From Verrucomicrobiota bacterium (GTDB taxonomy: Bacteria > Verrucomicrobiota > Verrucomicrobiia > Verrucomicrobiales > Verrucomicrobiaceae), in assembly GCA_017301975.1 (NCBI GenBank), contig JAFLEI010000048.1:1-44313 (forward strand): 44,313 bases of DNA, in the 5' to 3' direction. Every line of letters begins with the position of its first letter. Within the stretch, counting starts at the first letter, position 1. This document shows positions 1-7,395 of this stretch, one piece after another. A program made the translations under genes and the position numbers. A model generated the notes under the pieces. That model was not told the origin of the DNA, did not search any database, and saw only the letters and a program-made list of their open reading frames with translations.

Positions 1-123
1 GAAGCGTTGGGCTTGCGCCAGCACCCGGCGAGACAAACTCGCCGCACATTTCCTCTCCCTCATCGAGTTTGCTGCCGTCATCGACTGGCTTCAATACGGC
101 CGATGAGGGTTTTCAAACACCGC
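1..123 (+). mobile_element. Right end of an IS5-family (IS427-like) insertion sequence, cut by the window edge
   Basis: This stretch carries the 3' end of a transposase gene (stop at 104-106), then a short tail reading GGGTTTTCAAACACCGCC at about 106-123. Read inward on the other strand the tail begins GGCGGTGTTTGAAAACCC, which resembles the terminal inverted repeats of the IS427 group of IS5 elements. That group typically duplicates a YTAR/TA target, and the next bases are CTAG. The left end lies outside the window, so neither the inverted repeat nor a target duplication can be confirmed. The element ends at the stop codon of the neighbouring kinase gene. Confidence 0.6.
2..106 (+). CDS. IS5-family DDE transposase, C-terminal fragment (5' end outside window)
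   Basis: The frame entering at base 2 runs 34 codons to a TGA at 104-106 and ends with RDKLAAHFLSLIEFA then a VIDWLQYGR tail. This closely resembles the C-terminal helix of IS5-family transposases, which commonly end with RYDKLA-x-x-FL-x-x-hxLA-x-hxxWL, where the first R follows the last catalytic Glu region. The catalytic DDE residues would lie upstream of the window, so activity cannot be judged. The match rests on a short segment, but pattern and position just before a plausible terminal inverted repeat agree. A competing plus-strand open frame starting at base 7 is an antisense shadow of the kinase genes. Confidence 0.65.
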   Translation, partial: KRWACASTRRDKLAAHFLSLIEFAAVIDWLQYGR

Positions 124-1200
124 CTAGGCTGCGGGAGGGGAGTCCGGGGGGCGGGGGAGGGTGCAGGAGACGCGGGTGCCGCCGGAGGGCTGCTTTTCAA
201 TGCGGAGGGCGGCACCGATCATGCCGGCGCGGTAATGCATGATGCGGAGACCCATGCCCTGCTGGTGGGGATCGGGCGTGGAAATGCCGCAGCCGTCATC
301 TTTGACTGCGAGGGTGAGGGCTTCCGCCGTGGCGGAGAGGCTGATGCGGACGTGCTGTGCGTGGCCGTGCTTGACGGCATTGCTGACGGCCTCCTGCGCG
401 ATGCGGTAGAGATGGGTGGCGGCGGTGTTGTCGTCAAGCTGGACGGAAGGCGCGCTTTCAAACTGGCAGTCGATCTGGAACAGGCTGGTGGTGCGTGCGG
501 CGAGATCATGGAGGGCGGACATGAGGCCGTCCGGCTCCGCAGCGACAGGATGGAGGCCACGGGCGAGGCTGCGCGTCATGGCGACGGTTTTTTTCAGGAT
601 CTCGGAGATCTGGGTGGCGGCGGCGACTTCAGGCGCGGCGCGGCTGGCGAGGCTGCGACCGAGCATGGTGGCCATGATGCTGAGCCCGGCGAGCTGCTGG
701 CCGAGATCATCATGGAGATCCCGGCCGATGCGCTGCTGCTCGCGCTCGCTGATCTGAAGGATCTCCTGCTCCAGACGCTGGCGGTCGGCTTCGGAGGCGG
801 CGAGGCGTTGTTTCTGGTCGAGCTGGGAGAGGGCGCGGCGGACGACGGTGGGGACGAACTCGATGAAGTTCACATCCTTGACGAGGTAGTCGAGCGCGCC
901 GCGCTTCATCATGTCCACGGCGACGCGTTCGTCACCCTGACCGGTGATGATGATGAAGGGGACGGAGCGGCCCATGGAGAGCATGGACTCAATGAGGGCG
1001 GGGCCTTCCATGTCGGGGAGCTTGAGATCGAGCAGGAGGAGGTCTGCGCGGTGCTGCCGGAGCCATTGAGTGGCCTCCTGCCCGGAGCCGACGGCGGCAG
1101 TGTGAAAACCATCGCGGCGGAGGGCGCGCTCGATGAGGCGTGTCAGTCCCGGATCATCATCCACGACGAGGATGGTGAGAGGGGCGGGAGAGGCGGCCAT
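124..1200 (-). CDS. Receiver-HisKA_3 histidine kinase (response regulator/kinase hybrid)
   Basis: This 358-residue cytosolic protein has an N-terminal receiver domain (about 8-125) with the acidic pocket D14-D16, phospho-acceptor D58, T86 and K108. A coiled linker (about 128-158) leads to a HisKA_3 dimerisation domain with the motif RIGRDLHDDLGQQL, phospho-His H163. A HATPase_c domain follows, with N-box QEAVSNAVKHG (269-279), DDGCGI (301-306) and GMGLRIM (315-321). HisKA_3 kinases usually phosphorylate NarL/LuxR-type regulators, and none is visible here. It starts 9 bases after the preceding receiver gene stops, so it is probably the third gene of one operon. Its stop TAG lies in the CTAG that joins the IS end, so a downstream partner may have been separated. 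Confidence 0.9.
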   Translation of the reverse strand: MAASPAPLTILVVDDDPGLTRLIERALRRDGFHTAAVGSGQEATQWLRQHRADLLLLDLKLPDMEGPALIESMLSMGRSVPFIIITGQGDERVAVDMMKRGALDYLVKDVNFIEFVPTVVRRALSQLDQKQRLAASEADRQRLEQEILQISEREQQRIGRDLHDDLGQQLAGLSIMATMLGRSLASRAAPEVAAATQISEILKKTVAMTRSLARGLHPVAAEPDGLMSALHDLAARTTSLFQIDCQFESAPSVQLDDNTAATHLYRIAQEAVSNAVKHGHAQHVRISLSATAEALTLAVKDDGCGISTPDPHQQGMGLRIMHYRAGMIGAALRIEKQPSGGTRVSCTLPRPPDSPPAA

Positions 1201-1209
1201 GAGAAGAGG

Positions 1210-1665
1210 TCAGGGCTTGCCGTTGATCTCGGGGACCTGGACGAGGGAGACGTACATGCCGAGCTGCTTGATGGCCTCGGCAAACTTGTCGTAGTCCACG
1301 GGTTTGACGATGTAGCTGTTGCAGCCGAGAAGGTGGCAGCGCTCGATTTCGCGGGGGTCATCCGTGGTGGTGAGCATGATGACGGGGAGCTTGCGCAGGG
1401 AGGCGTCTTCCTTGATCTGGCGGAGGGCTTCGACGCCGTCCACCTTGGGCATGCGGATGTCCAGCAGGAGGAGGTAGGCGGTGTCACTCTTGCGGTGCAG
1501 GCCGGGGCCGCGGCGGAAGAGGAAGTCGAGGACGTCCTGACCGTTTTCAAAACGCTGGATGGGATTGTGAAGACCGACGCGGCCAAGGTTTTTCTCGATG
1601 AGCCGGGCGTGGCCGGCGTCATCCTCCGCGATGATGATCACTACTTCCTGAGTCATGGGGCTCAT
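1210..1665 (-). CDS. Single-domain response regulator (CheY/Rcp1-like)
   Basis: The 151-residue product is a stand-alone receiver with no output domain. The acidic residues E14-D15-D16, phospho-acceptor D69, T100/T101 and K121 are all present. The lengthened loop before D69 (residues about 52-62) is typical of Rcp1-type regulators that pair with phytochrome-like or PAS histidine kinases. Its ATG overlaps the stop of the upstream kinase gene (ATGA at 1662-1665), which implies translational coupling and makes that kinase its likely phosphodonor. A second in-frame ATG at 1656 is an alternative start. It may act as a phosphate shuttle to the receiver-kinase encoded next. Confidence 0.92.
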   Translation of the reverse strand: MSPMTQEVVIIIAEDDAGHARLIEKNLGRVGLHNPIQRFENGQDVLDFLFRRGPGLHRKSDTAYLLLLDIRMPKVDGVEALRQIKEDASLRKLPVIMLTTTDDPREIERCHLLGCNSYIVKPVDYDKFAEAIKQLGMYVSLVQVPEINGKP

Positions 1666-2936
1666 TTTTTAGATGGGTTTTTGATGGCTGGCAAGCTGAC
1701 AAAGAAAGTGCTGCCCTGGCCGGTGACGGATTCGACCCAGATCCTGCCGTCGAGGCGTTCCAGAATGCGCTGGGCGATGGTGAGGCCGAGGCCTTCGCCG
1801 GAGCTGTGCGCGGGGTTCAGGCGGTGGAAGATTTCGAAGGCCTTCTGCTGATGTGCGGGGGCGATGCCGATGCCGTTGTCCTTCACTTCGTAAACGACCT
1901 GTGCGCCTTCGATGCGGCCGCTGACGGTGATGTGGCCGGGGCGCGCGGGGTCGAGGTATTTGATGGCGTTGTCGAGGAGGTTGGAGAAGACCTGATTGAT
2001 CTGGGTGGCATCGCCGATGCAGTCTGGAAGAGCGCCGATGTCCAGCCGGGCGCCGGCCTGCTGAACCTGGAACTCCATGGCGTGGGCGATCTGCTGGAGC
2101 ATCTCCTGCATGGAGAGGGGCTCGACGGTGAGGGCGGCGCGGCCGAGGCGTGAGAAGCGCAGGAGGCCTTTGAGCAGGGAGTCGATCTTGGAGACACCGG
2201 CCTGGATGAAGCCGAGGGACTCGGGGATGTCCTCCTCAATGGCGAGGCGGAGATCGGTCTTGTCGATGGTGGCATCCGGCGAGGCGGCGAGGGTTTTCTG
2301 CAGGCCTTCGCAGGTGCGGGTGAGCTCGCGGCTGAAGCCCTGGATATTGACGAGGGGGGAGCGGAGATCATGAGAAGCGACGTAAACGATGGCCTCAAGC
2401 TCCTTGTTTTTTTCGGCGAGGGACTGGGCGAGCTCGGCGAGTCTTTCCTCATCGCGTTTGCGCTGGGTGATGTCTGTGCGGATGGCGATGTACTGCTGGG
2501 GTTTGCCGGCGGCATCGACGAAGGGGAAGATGGTGGTGTGGACCCAGTAGATGCTGCCGTCCTTGGCGCGGTTGCGGATTTCGCCCTTCCAGGTTTTGCC
2601 GTGGCCGATGGTGCTCCAGAGGTCGTGGAAGAACTCCTTGGGATGATGGCCGGAATTGATGATGCGGTGATCCTGGCCGACGAGCTCTGCGCGGGAGTAT
2701 TTGGAGATCTCGCAGAACTTGTCGTTCACGTAAGTGATGATGCCGCGCGCGTCGGTGGTGGCGACGATGGAGTGGGCATCGAGCGCGGCCTTGAGATCGA
2801 TGAGCTCTTTGACGGGGACGAGGTGCGAGTCTGAGGTGGGGACGCCCTTGGGCAGGTCCGCGACGGGAGGGGTGGTTTCAAGGCGCTGGAGCCGTTCGAT
2901 CAGCTCTTCCTTGGTCATGCGGGAGTAGTCAGTCAT
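1662..2936 (-). CDS. Cytosolic PAS-domain sensor histidine kinase
   Basis: The start chosen is the ATG at 2936 (MTDYSRMTKEEL); an upstream GTG at 2972 would add 12 residues with no matching family signal. The 424-residue protein has an N-terminal helical segment, a PAS/PAC domain at about 55-165, a coiled linker, a HisKA domain with YVASHDLRSPLVNI (phospho-His H189), and HATPase_c with QVFSNLLDNAIKY, VKDNGIGIAP and GEGLGLTIAQ. No membrane segment is present, so the signal is intracellular. The H-box context resembles phytochrome-type kinases, which commonly pair with an Rcp1-like receiver; such a receiver gene overlaps its stop codon by four bases. The ligand of the PAS domain cannot be told from sequence. 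Confidence 0.9.
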   Translation of the reverse strand: MTDYSRMTKEELIERLQRLETTPPVADLPKGVPTSDSHLVPVKELIDLKAALDAHSIVATTDARGIITYVNDKFCEISKYSRAELVGQDHRIINSGHHPKEFFHDLWSTIGHGKTWKGEIRNRAKDGSIYWVHTTIFPFVDAAGKPQQYIAIRTDITQRKRDEERLAELAQSLAEKNKELEAIVYVASHDLRSPLVNIQGFSRELTRTCEGLQKTLAASPDATIDKTDLRLAIEEDIPESLGFIQAGVSKIDSLLKGLLRFSRLGRAALTVEPLSMQEMLQQIAHAMEFQVQQAGARLDIGALPDCIGDATQINQVFSNLLDNAIKYLDPARPGHITVSGRIEGAQVVYEVKDNGIGIAPAHQQKAFEIFHRLNPAHSSGEGLGLTIAQRILERLDGRIWVESVTGQGSTFFVSLPAIKNPSKK

Positions 2937-3313
2937 GCGTGCGGCAGTGTGGCGGGGGAGACGCCAAAGCACAGCAAAAAAATGCGGGGTGCGGGTGGTT
3001 ACTTCATGCGCCTTTGAAAATAAGTCTGCACAGAATCAGCAGCAGAGATTCTTCCTTGGATGAAAAATGCCATGCAGCCGCAGGTGCAGTAGGACGGTCG
3101 TGGCGAAGCCCGCCTGTCCATCAGCGCGCTGCAAACTCCACGGAGTAAGTACGTCCTCGAAGTCGGGCGGTTTGGCGGAGGACGGGACAGAGCATCGGAA
3201 AGCCCTGGCCGCCAAACACGACCAACCTACGGCCGGAGCGCCGCGTTGTTCGCCTGCGTGAGAACCTGTCTGCCGCAGCGGGAATACAGACCTGTTTTCA
3301 AAAATGCCTGGTA
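2937..3313. other. 377-base intergenic region holding a dispersed palindromic repeat
   Basis: No convincing reading frame is present. It lies between two minus-strand genes and holds copy 1 of a repeat family (3091-3230). The AT-rich pocket near 3000-3065 could carry the promoter of the PAS kinase operon, but no clear -35/-10 pair was found. Confidence 0.6.
3091..3230. repeat. Dispersed palindromic repeat, copy 1
   Basis: The copy consists of a 5' segment AGGACGGTCGTGGCGAAGCC (3091-3110) and a hairpin made by GTCGGGCGGTTTGGCGG (3162-3178) and CCGCCAAACACGACC (3209-3223). The arms pair imperfectly across about 30 bases. The same arms recur at 28220-28283 and 44144-44207; the 5' segment recurs at 44074-44093. 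It looks like a REP/MITE-type element. Confidence 0.85.
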
Positions 3314-3850
3314 TTACTTCATGCGGGATTTCAGCCTGATCGTTTCTCCCGCGACCATGAAGCGGCCATGGCCGCGATGGTGGAGGGTGCGGGGATTTTT
3401 TACGGCGGGGTCAATCCATGCCTGGACGACTTCGAGGACAAAGAGGCCGTACTTTGACACCATGCGTGTGTCCACCACGCGGCATTCCAGACTGGCATGG
3501 CATTCGGCGATGAGCGGTGCGCCCACCTGGCTGGCGGGGAGGGGCGTGAGACCGAAGCGTTTGAACTTGTCGGTCTTTGCGCCGGAGGCATTGCCACAGC
3601 CCACCACCTTCTCGGCCAGTTCCACGGTGGGGATGTTGATGACGCATTCCCTGCTGGCCTTCAGCAGGCAAAAGGAATGATTGCGGTCACTCATGACACA
3701 GGCCACCAGCGGCGGCTCAAACTCCAGCATCATGTGCCAGGACATGGTCATGACATCGCGGCGGTCCTGGTGGGCCGTGGTCACGAGAACGACGGGCCCG
3801 GGCTCCAGCAGGCCGTAAACCTTGGACAAGGGTAAGGATCTGCGGGCCAT
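3314..3850 (-). CDS. Flavin reductase-like domain protein (FMN-binding split barrel)
   Basis: The 178-residue protein matches the flavin reductase-like/FMN-binding split-barrel family: an N-terminal strand with PGPVVLVTT, then DVMTMSWHMMLEFEPPLVA, SFCLLKASRECVINIP, and a C-terminal GAPLIAECHASLECRVVD. Members bind FMN and reduce flavin or act as flavoprotein oxidoreductases. The ATG at 3850 was chosen because it begins the family core (MARRSLPLSKVYGLL) and lies 7 bases after the stop of the upstream cytochrome gene; the 30 residues before it would overlap that gene. The last gene of the minus-strand run from 6053, it may act with the neighbouring cytochrome in redox chemistry, but this is only inferred from position. 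Confidence 0.85.
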   Translation of the reverse strand: MARRSLPLSKVYGLLEPGPVVLVTTAHQDRRDVMTMSWHMMLEFEPPLVACVMSDRNHSFCLLKASRECVINIPTVELAEKVVGCGNASGAKTDKFKRFGLTPLPASQVGAPLIAECHASLECRVVDTRMVSKYGLFVLEVVQAWIDPAVKNPRTLHHRGHGRFMVAGETIRLKSRMK

Positions 3851-3857
3851 GGGCGGA

Positions 3858-4274
3858 TCAGGACTGACTGGTCTTCCATTCCTGCGGCGGCACCAGACGC
3901 ACCTTGTCAGGCCATTTGGCGCCTTGTTTGATCCAGTCATGCACCTGCTTCAGGTCCTCAGGCTCCAGGCCGTCCGGAGTCGGAGGCATGGCCACGGGGC
4001 TCTCATGTCCCAGCAGCAGCACTTTGTAGAGCAGGCTTTGGTGCGGAGAACCCGGCAGGATCACCGGGCCGCTGCGCCCGCCCTTCATCGCCAGGCTGCG
4101 GGTTTCGAGATTCAACCCGGCGCAGACGTACTGGTGCTGATGGCATTCCAGGCAGCGGGACTCGAGGAGGGGCTTGACCTGGCTCACAAAATCCACCTCC
4201 TGAGGCGGCTCCATCTGCATGCAACTGGTCAGGCCGACGACTGCGGTGATGGCGATGTATGCGATGAGTTTCAT
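3858..4274 (-). CDS. Small lipoprotein cytochrome c (planctomycete-type PSCyt1-like domain)
   Basis: The 138-residue protein starts at the ATG at 4274 (MKLIAYIAITAVVGLTSC). A short hydrophobic signal with lipobox LTSC makes C18 the lipidated residue. The mature part has one haem c motif CLECH (41-45), after KPLLESR, then LKGG-like and PGSPHQSLLY segments and a MPPTPDGL methionine segment, ending with IKQGAKWP. This order is typical of the small cytochrome domain abundant in Planctomycetes and Verrucomicrobia. It should be membrane-anchored and face the periplasm. In many proteins this domain is fused to much larger enzymes; here it stands alone. It is in a minus-strand run between a flavin reductase and a small unknown gene, suggesting electron-transfer work. 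Confidence 0.88.
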   Translation of the reverse strand: MKLIAYIAITAVVGLTSCMQMEPPQEVDFVSQVKPLLESRCLECHQHQYVCAGLNLETRSLAMKGGRSGPVILPGSPHQSLLYKVLLLGHESPVAMPPTPDGLEPEDLKQVHDWIKQGAKWPDKVRLVPPQEWKTSQS

Positions 4275-4293
4275 GAGGAGAGAGGGTGGGAAA

Positions 4294-4578
4294 TCAGGCG
4301 GCAAAACCGAAGCGGTGCTTCACCTGGGCGGAGTCGAGATCGAGCGACCTGCCGAGGAGGCGCGAGGCGAGGCGCTCTGCGGCGACGCGGAGCATGCGGT
4401 CTGCCTGCCCGGCTTCGAGCACGAGGCCTTCATGCTTGATGGCGTGAATGCGGGCGCCGACGATGAGGAGGTTCATGAGGAAGTCCTCCGCCTCGACGGG
4501 ATCGTCCGTGCGATGGGTGTCCATACGCTGGTTGTGCTGGGGGTGGATGACGTATTCGATGTCAAATTTGGCGATCAT
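4294..4578 (-). CDS. Conserved-looking small protein of unknown function
   Basis: The ATG at 4578 gives 94 residues (MIAKFDIEYVIHPQHNQRMD). It is soluble, mostly alpha-helical by appearance, rich in charged residues and without a signal peptide or recognisable motif. The central part (VEAEDFLMNLLIVGARIHAI) reads like an amphipathic helix. It lies between the single-domain universal stress gene and the cytochrome gene on the same strand, 19 bases before the latter, so it is probably cotranscribed with them. I do not recognise the family. Its reality is supported by position, spacing and a sensible composition, but not by a known domain. Confidence 0.6.
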   Translation of the reverse strand: MIAKFDIEYVIHPQHNQRMDTHRTDDPVEAEDFLMNLLIVGARIHAIKHEGLVLEAGQADRMLRVAAERLASRLLGRSLDLDSAQVKHRFGFAA

Positions 4579-4695
4579 GGTGGTGGTTGGTTGAGATTGC
4601 AGGGGGAGTGTGCCATGCAAGGAGGCGGGTGGCTCTGCGTGCGGTGGCGTTTTTGGGTCGGATCTTGTGCGGTGGTGAGGGGAAGGCTTTGGGGT

Positions 4696-5136
4696 CTACT
4701 CCACTTCCGGCACGACGAGCACGGGGCAGCGGGCGTTTTTCAAAACATCATCCGCCAGGCTGCCTATGAGGAGGTGGTAGAGTGTGCTATGTGGATGGGC
4801 GCCGAGGATGATGAGGTCGGCCTGGAGACTGCTGGTTTCCGCGAGCACCTCGTCCACGCCTGCATCCACCATCTGCCGCACGGTGGCCTGCACTCCGGCC
4901 TGGGTGAGTTCAGCGACCTTTTCCAACAGCACTTCATAATTGCGGCGGAGGAGGTCGTGAGAGGGTTTCTTCATTCCGACGGACCAGATCAGGCCGTCCT
5001 CGACGACGGTGGGCTGTTTCGGGACGATGTGGACGACGACGACCTTGCTGTTGAAGGCCCTGGCAAACGACGAGGCCTGCCTGAGGACTTCGACGGCGAG
5101 GGTGGAGAGATCGACAAGCGCGACAATGGTTTTCAT
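4696..5136 (-). CDS. Universal stress protein, single domain (UspA family)
   Basis: The ATG at 5136 overlaps the stop of the tandem Usp gene by four bases (ATGA), which fixes the start: MKTIVALVDLSTLAVEVLRQA. The 146-residue product is one Usp domain with the alternating strand/helix pattern (VVVVHIVP, ADLIILGAHPHSTLYHLLIGS, CPVLVVPEVE). In the nucleotide-binding motif G-2x-G-9x-G-S the second glycine is a proline (GAHP then nine residues then GS), so ATP binding may be altered. Usp proteins act in growth arrest and stress survival. Coupling to the tandem Usp suggests the two proteins are made together and might form a hetero-oligomer. Confidence 0.9.
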   Translation of the reverse strand: MKTIVALVDLSTLAVEVLRQASSFARAFNSKVVVVHIVPKQPTVVEDGLIWSVGMKKPSHDLLRRNYEVLLEKVAELTQAGVQATVRQMVDAGVDEVLAETSSLQADLIILGAHPHSTLYHLLIGSLADDVLKNARCPVLVVPEVE

Positions 5137-6053
5137 GGGACGACGCCCTCCAAGGCTGGTTTGACGATGAGAATGGAGCAGGGCAGGCGGGTGAGCAGGC
5201 GCTCTGCGGTGGAGCCCATGAGCATGTAGCGGAGATTGGTGCGCCCCTTGCCGCCCATGATGATGAGGTCGGCCTTGCATTCCAGCGCGTGGGCGGTGAT
5301 GCCGCCGGCGTAGTTCATGGATTCGTGGAGGACTTCAGTGGCGTGGATGCCCTCCGCAGCCGGGCCAATGAAATCATGCAGCCCCTGGCGGAGATTTTTC
5401 ATGTGCGCCTGACGCTCGTTTTCGGTGAAGACGAGGCTGGGATAGACTGATTCCACAAACGCGCCGCGGGTGGGGACGATCCATGGCTCCTGCCACACAT
5501 GGAGGAAATCCACGCTGGCGGAATCTTTGATGGCGATGCGACGGGCTGCGGCCACCACTTCGCGAGAGGTCTCTGAGAAATCGATGCAGGCGACGACCTT
5601 CTGAAAGGCATGGGCATGACCGGAGCGGACGAGCAGAACGCGGGAAGGGGACTTGCGGGCCAGCTTGCCGGAGATGGAGCCGACGCCAGCAGCGGTCTCA
5701 CCCGTGCCTGCGATGCCGGCGACCAAAAGGTCTGCGTGCAAACGGCGGACGTGCTCAAGGATTTCATGCAGAGGGATGCCAACAGCGATGGTGGCTTCCA
5801 CACCGGCAGGCACCTCGGATTGCGCCAGCCAGGCATTGAGGGCGGTGCGTGCGCCTTCCGTGGCGCTGGCGGCCTGGCTTTCGTAGCTGGACTCACGGCT
5901 TGCGGCCAGGGTGGCGACCGCCGCCGAGTCCACCACGTGGAGCACATGGAGGGTGGCACCCTGCAGAAGGGCGATGCGTGAGGCCTGTTCGAGGGCTGCG
6001 CGGGATCCGGTGGAAAAATCCACCGCGACGAGGATGGTTTTGAGCGTGTTCAT
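5133..6053 (-). CDS. Tandem universal stress protein (two UspA domains)
   Basis: The 306-residue protein has two Usp domains (about 1-150 and 153-303). Domain 2 has the full ATP-binding motif G-2x-G-9x-G-S, seen as GGKGRTNLRYMLMGST. Domain 1 has a related GIAGTGETAAGVGS with one residue fewer between the glycines. Tandem Usps are common in stress islands and often bind ATP in one domain only. The start MNTLKTILVAVDFS is typical for the family. It is the second gene of the minus-strand run, 12 bases after the protease gene, and its stop overlaps the start of the single-domain Usp. Confidence 0.92.
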   Translation of the reverse strand: MNTLKTILVAVDFSTGSRAALEQASRIALLQGATLHVLHVVDSAAVATLAASRESSYESQAASATEGARTALNAWLAQSEVPAGVEATIAVGIPLHEILEHVRRLHADLLVAGIAGTGETAAGVGSISGKLARKSPSRVLLVRSGHAHAFQKVVACIDFSETSREVVAAARRIAIKDSASVDFLHVWQEPWIVPTRGAFVESVYPSLVFTENERQAHMKNLRQGLHDFIGPAAEGIHATEVLHESMNYAGGITAHALECKADLIIMGGKGRTNLRYMLMGSTAERLLTRLPCSILIVKPALEGVVP

Positions 6054-6065
6054 GGAATGGAAGGA

Positions 6066-6899
6066 TCAGTGCGGAGGTTTGGGCGTGGTGGAGGGGGCCG
6101 GGGCGAGGTGGTGCTCACTGGCTTCGACCAGGGCCAGGGTCTGGCGGATCGCGTCTGCATCCACCGCGACGGCGAAGTGCGAAAAGTCGGAGGCCTTGGG
6201 GCTGATGCGCTGGATGATCATGCCCACGAGTTCAGGGCGGGTGCCGGTGGCGTTGATGAAGACGGGGGCGCCGCTGTCTCCGGGATAGACGTCCGAATTG
6301 ATGAGAAAGCGGCCATGGGCCTGGGAGGTGCCCAGGGGATAGGAGGCGACCCTGCCGCTGCGCAGCAATGGGAAGGCGCCGTCTGTGCCGGGGAGGACTT
6401 CGGGATAGCCCAAAAAGGACACTTCCTCTCCCACGTGGAGAGCCTTGCCATTGCGTGAAAGCGAGTTCTCCTTCAGGCAGGAGGGAACATCCGCGCGGGC
6501 GGCGATCTCCGGCGGGATGTGCAGGGCAAAGGCGGCGATGTCGAAGTCCGGATGACGGACATAAAACTTCTTTTTGCCCGCCGGCTTTGGCGGGTTGAAT
6601 GCGAGCAGGGCCACGCGGGCCTCGCCCGTGGCATCCGGCATGCGAAAGCCGATGATGAGCGGTCCTTTGCCCATGGTCTCCAAAACATGGACGGAGGTGA
6701 ACACGACGGGAACCCTGCCGCCGGGTGCGCGGGCGTCACGGTGATTGATGACGAAGCCGGTGGCGGCACCGCCGAAGGTGGCCAGGGGGTAGGTGGACCA
6801 CATCATTTTTTCGCTGCCGTTCATGCGCCCGGCGCAGGAGGCGCCTAGGAACGGTAGGGAGAGGGCGAGGAGGAAGACGAGGGAGGGGGGCTTGATCAT
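6066..6899 (-). CDS. Trypsin-like serine protease lipoprotein
   Basis: The 277-residue product has a hydrophobic signal ending in FLGASC (C22), an imperfect lipobox, so it is likely an envelope lipoprotein. The chymotrypsin/trypsin-fold triad is visible: H71 in FTSVHVLE, D120 (or D118) in HPDFDIAAF, and S209 in YPGDSGAPVF with the usual GDSG core. GRFLINSDVYPGDS is close to the substrate pocket of the family. No PDZ domain is present, unlike DegP/HtrA proteins. First gene of the minus-strand run with the Usp genes, it may handle damaged envelope proteins during stress; that role is inferred. Confidence 0.88.
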   Translation of the reverse strand: MIKPPSLVFLLALSLPFLGASCAGRMNGSEKMMWSTYPLATFGGAATGFVINHRDARAPGGRVPVVFTSVHVLETMGKGPLIIGFRMPDATGEARVALLAFNPPKPAGKKKFYVRHPDFDIAAFALHIPPEIAARADVPSCLKENSLSRNGKALHVGEEVSFLGYPEVLPGTDGAFPLLRSGRVASYPLGTSQAHGRFLINSDVYPGDSGAPVFINATGTRPELVGMIIQRISPKASDFSHFAVAVDADAIRQTLALVEASEHHLAPAPSTTPKPPH

Positions 6900-7098
6900 C
6901 GGGGCTTCCGAGTGCCGGGGGGGCGTTCAAGAGAGATTCTGAAGGCGGGTGGCAGTGGAGATGAGGAGCGTTAGGCCATGGCGGAAGTCCGGAGCAACGG
7001 GGAGACGCCCCTGATGAGGCTCAGTAAACGGCTGAGATGGATGAAGGGCTCTTCCTCATGGCGGCGGCATGGGGGCGCATGCACCTGCTGACCGCCTC

Positions 7099-7335
7099 AT
7101 GAAAGCCTCCTTGCTTGCCGCCGCGCTCACTCTGGCAGTCCTTCCAGGATGCCATAAAATACCCGATGACAGCAGGCCGCCGCATCCGGAGGCGGGGCAG
7201 GGCCCTGCGCCGAGGCCCAGGCCTGACGCGGCGCCGATACCAGCACCTGTCATTCCTGTGCCGCCGGTCTCAGAGGCTGCGCACGGGCCCATGCCTCTGC
7301 CGCCGAAGCCGGGAGCGGGAGATGGCCAGTTTTGA
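7099..7335 (+). CDS. Short proline-rich lipoprotein
   Basis: The ATG at 7099 gives 78 residues: MKASLLAAALTLAVLPGC is a textbook lipoprotein signal with lipobox LPGC (C18). The mature 60 residues are a proline-rich, low-complexity tail (PAPRPRPDAAPIPAPVIP) with no domain. It is presumably a small membrane-anchored envelope protein. An upstream ATG at 7069 would add 10 residues before the signal and is less likely. It stands just before the plus-strand block with Hsp20 and Lon, and diverges from the protease gene. Confidence 0.65.
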   Translation: MKASLLAAALTLAVLPGCHKIPDDSRPPHPEAGQGPAPRPRPDAAPIPAPVIPVPPVSEAAHGPMPLPPKPGAGDGQF

Positions 7336-7395
7336 GCAAGGCTGGCACACAGAGAGCATGCCGTGATTTTGAAATCTCCGCCTATACCTAACCCC

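Noticed and set aside
7..1851. 614-codon plus-strand open frame over the signalling genes
   Set aside because: It is antisense to two or three genes with clear receiver and kinase motifs and has a repetitive G/E/D-rich composition typical of high-GC shadows.
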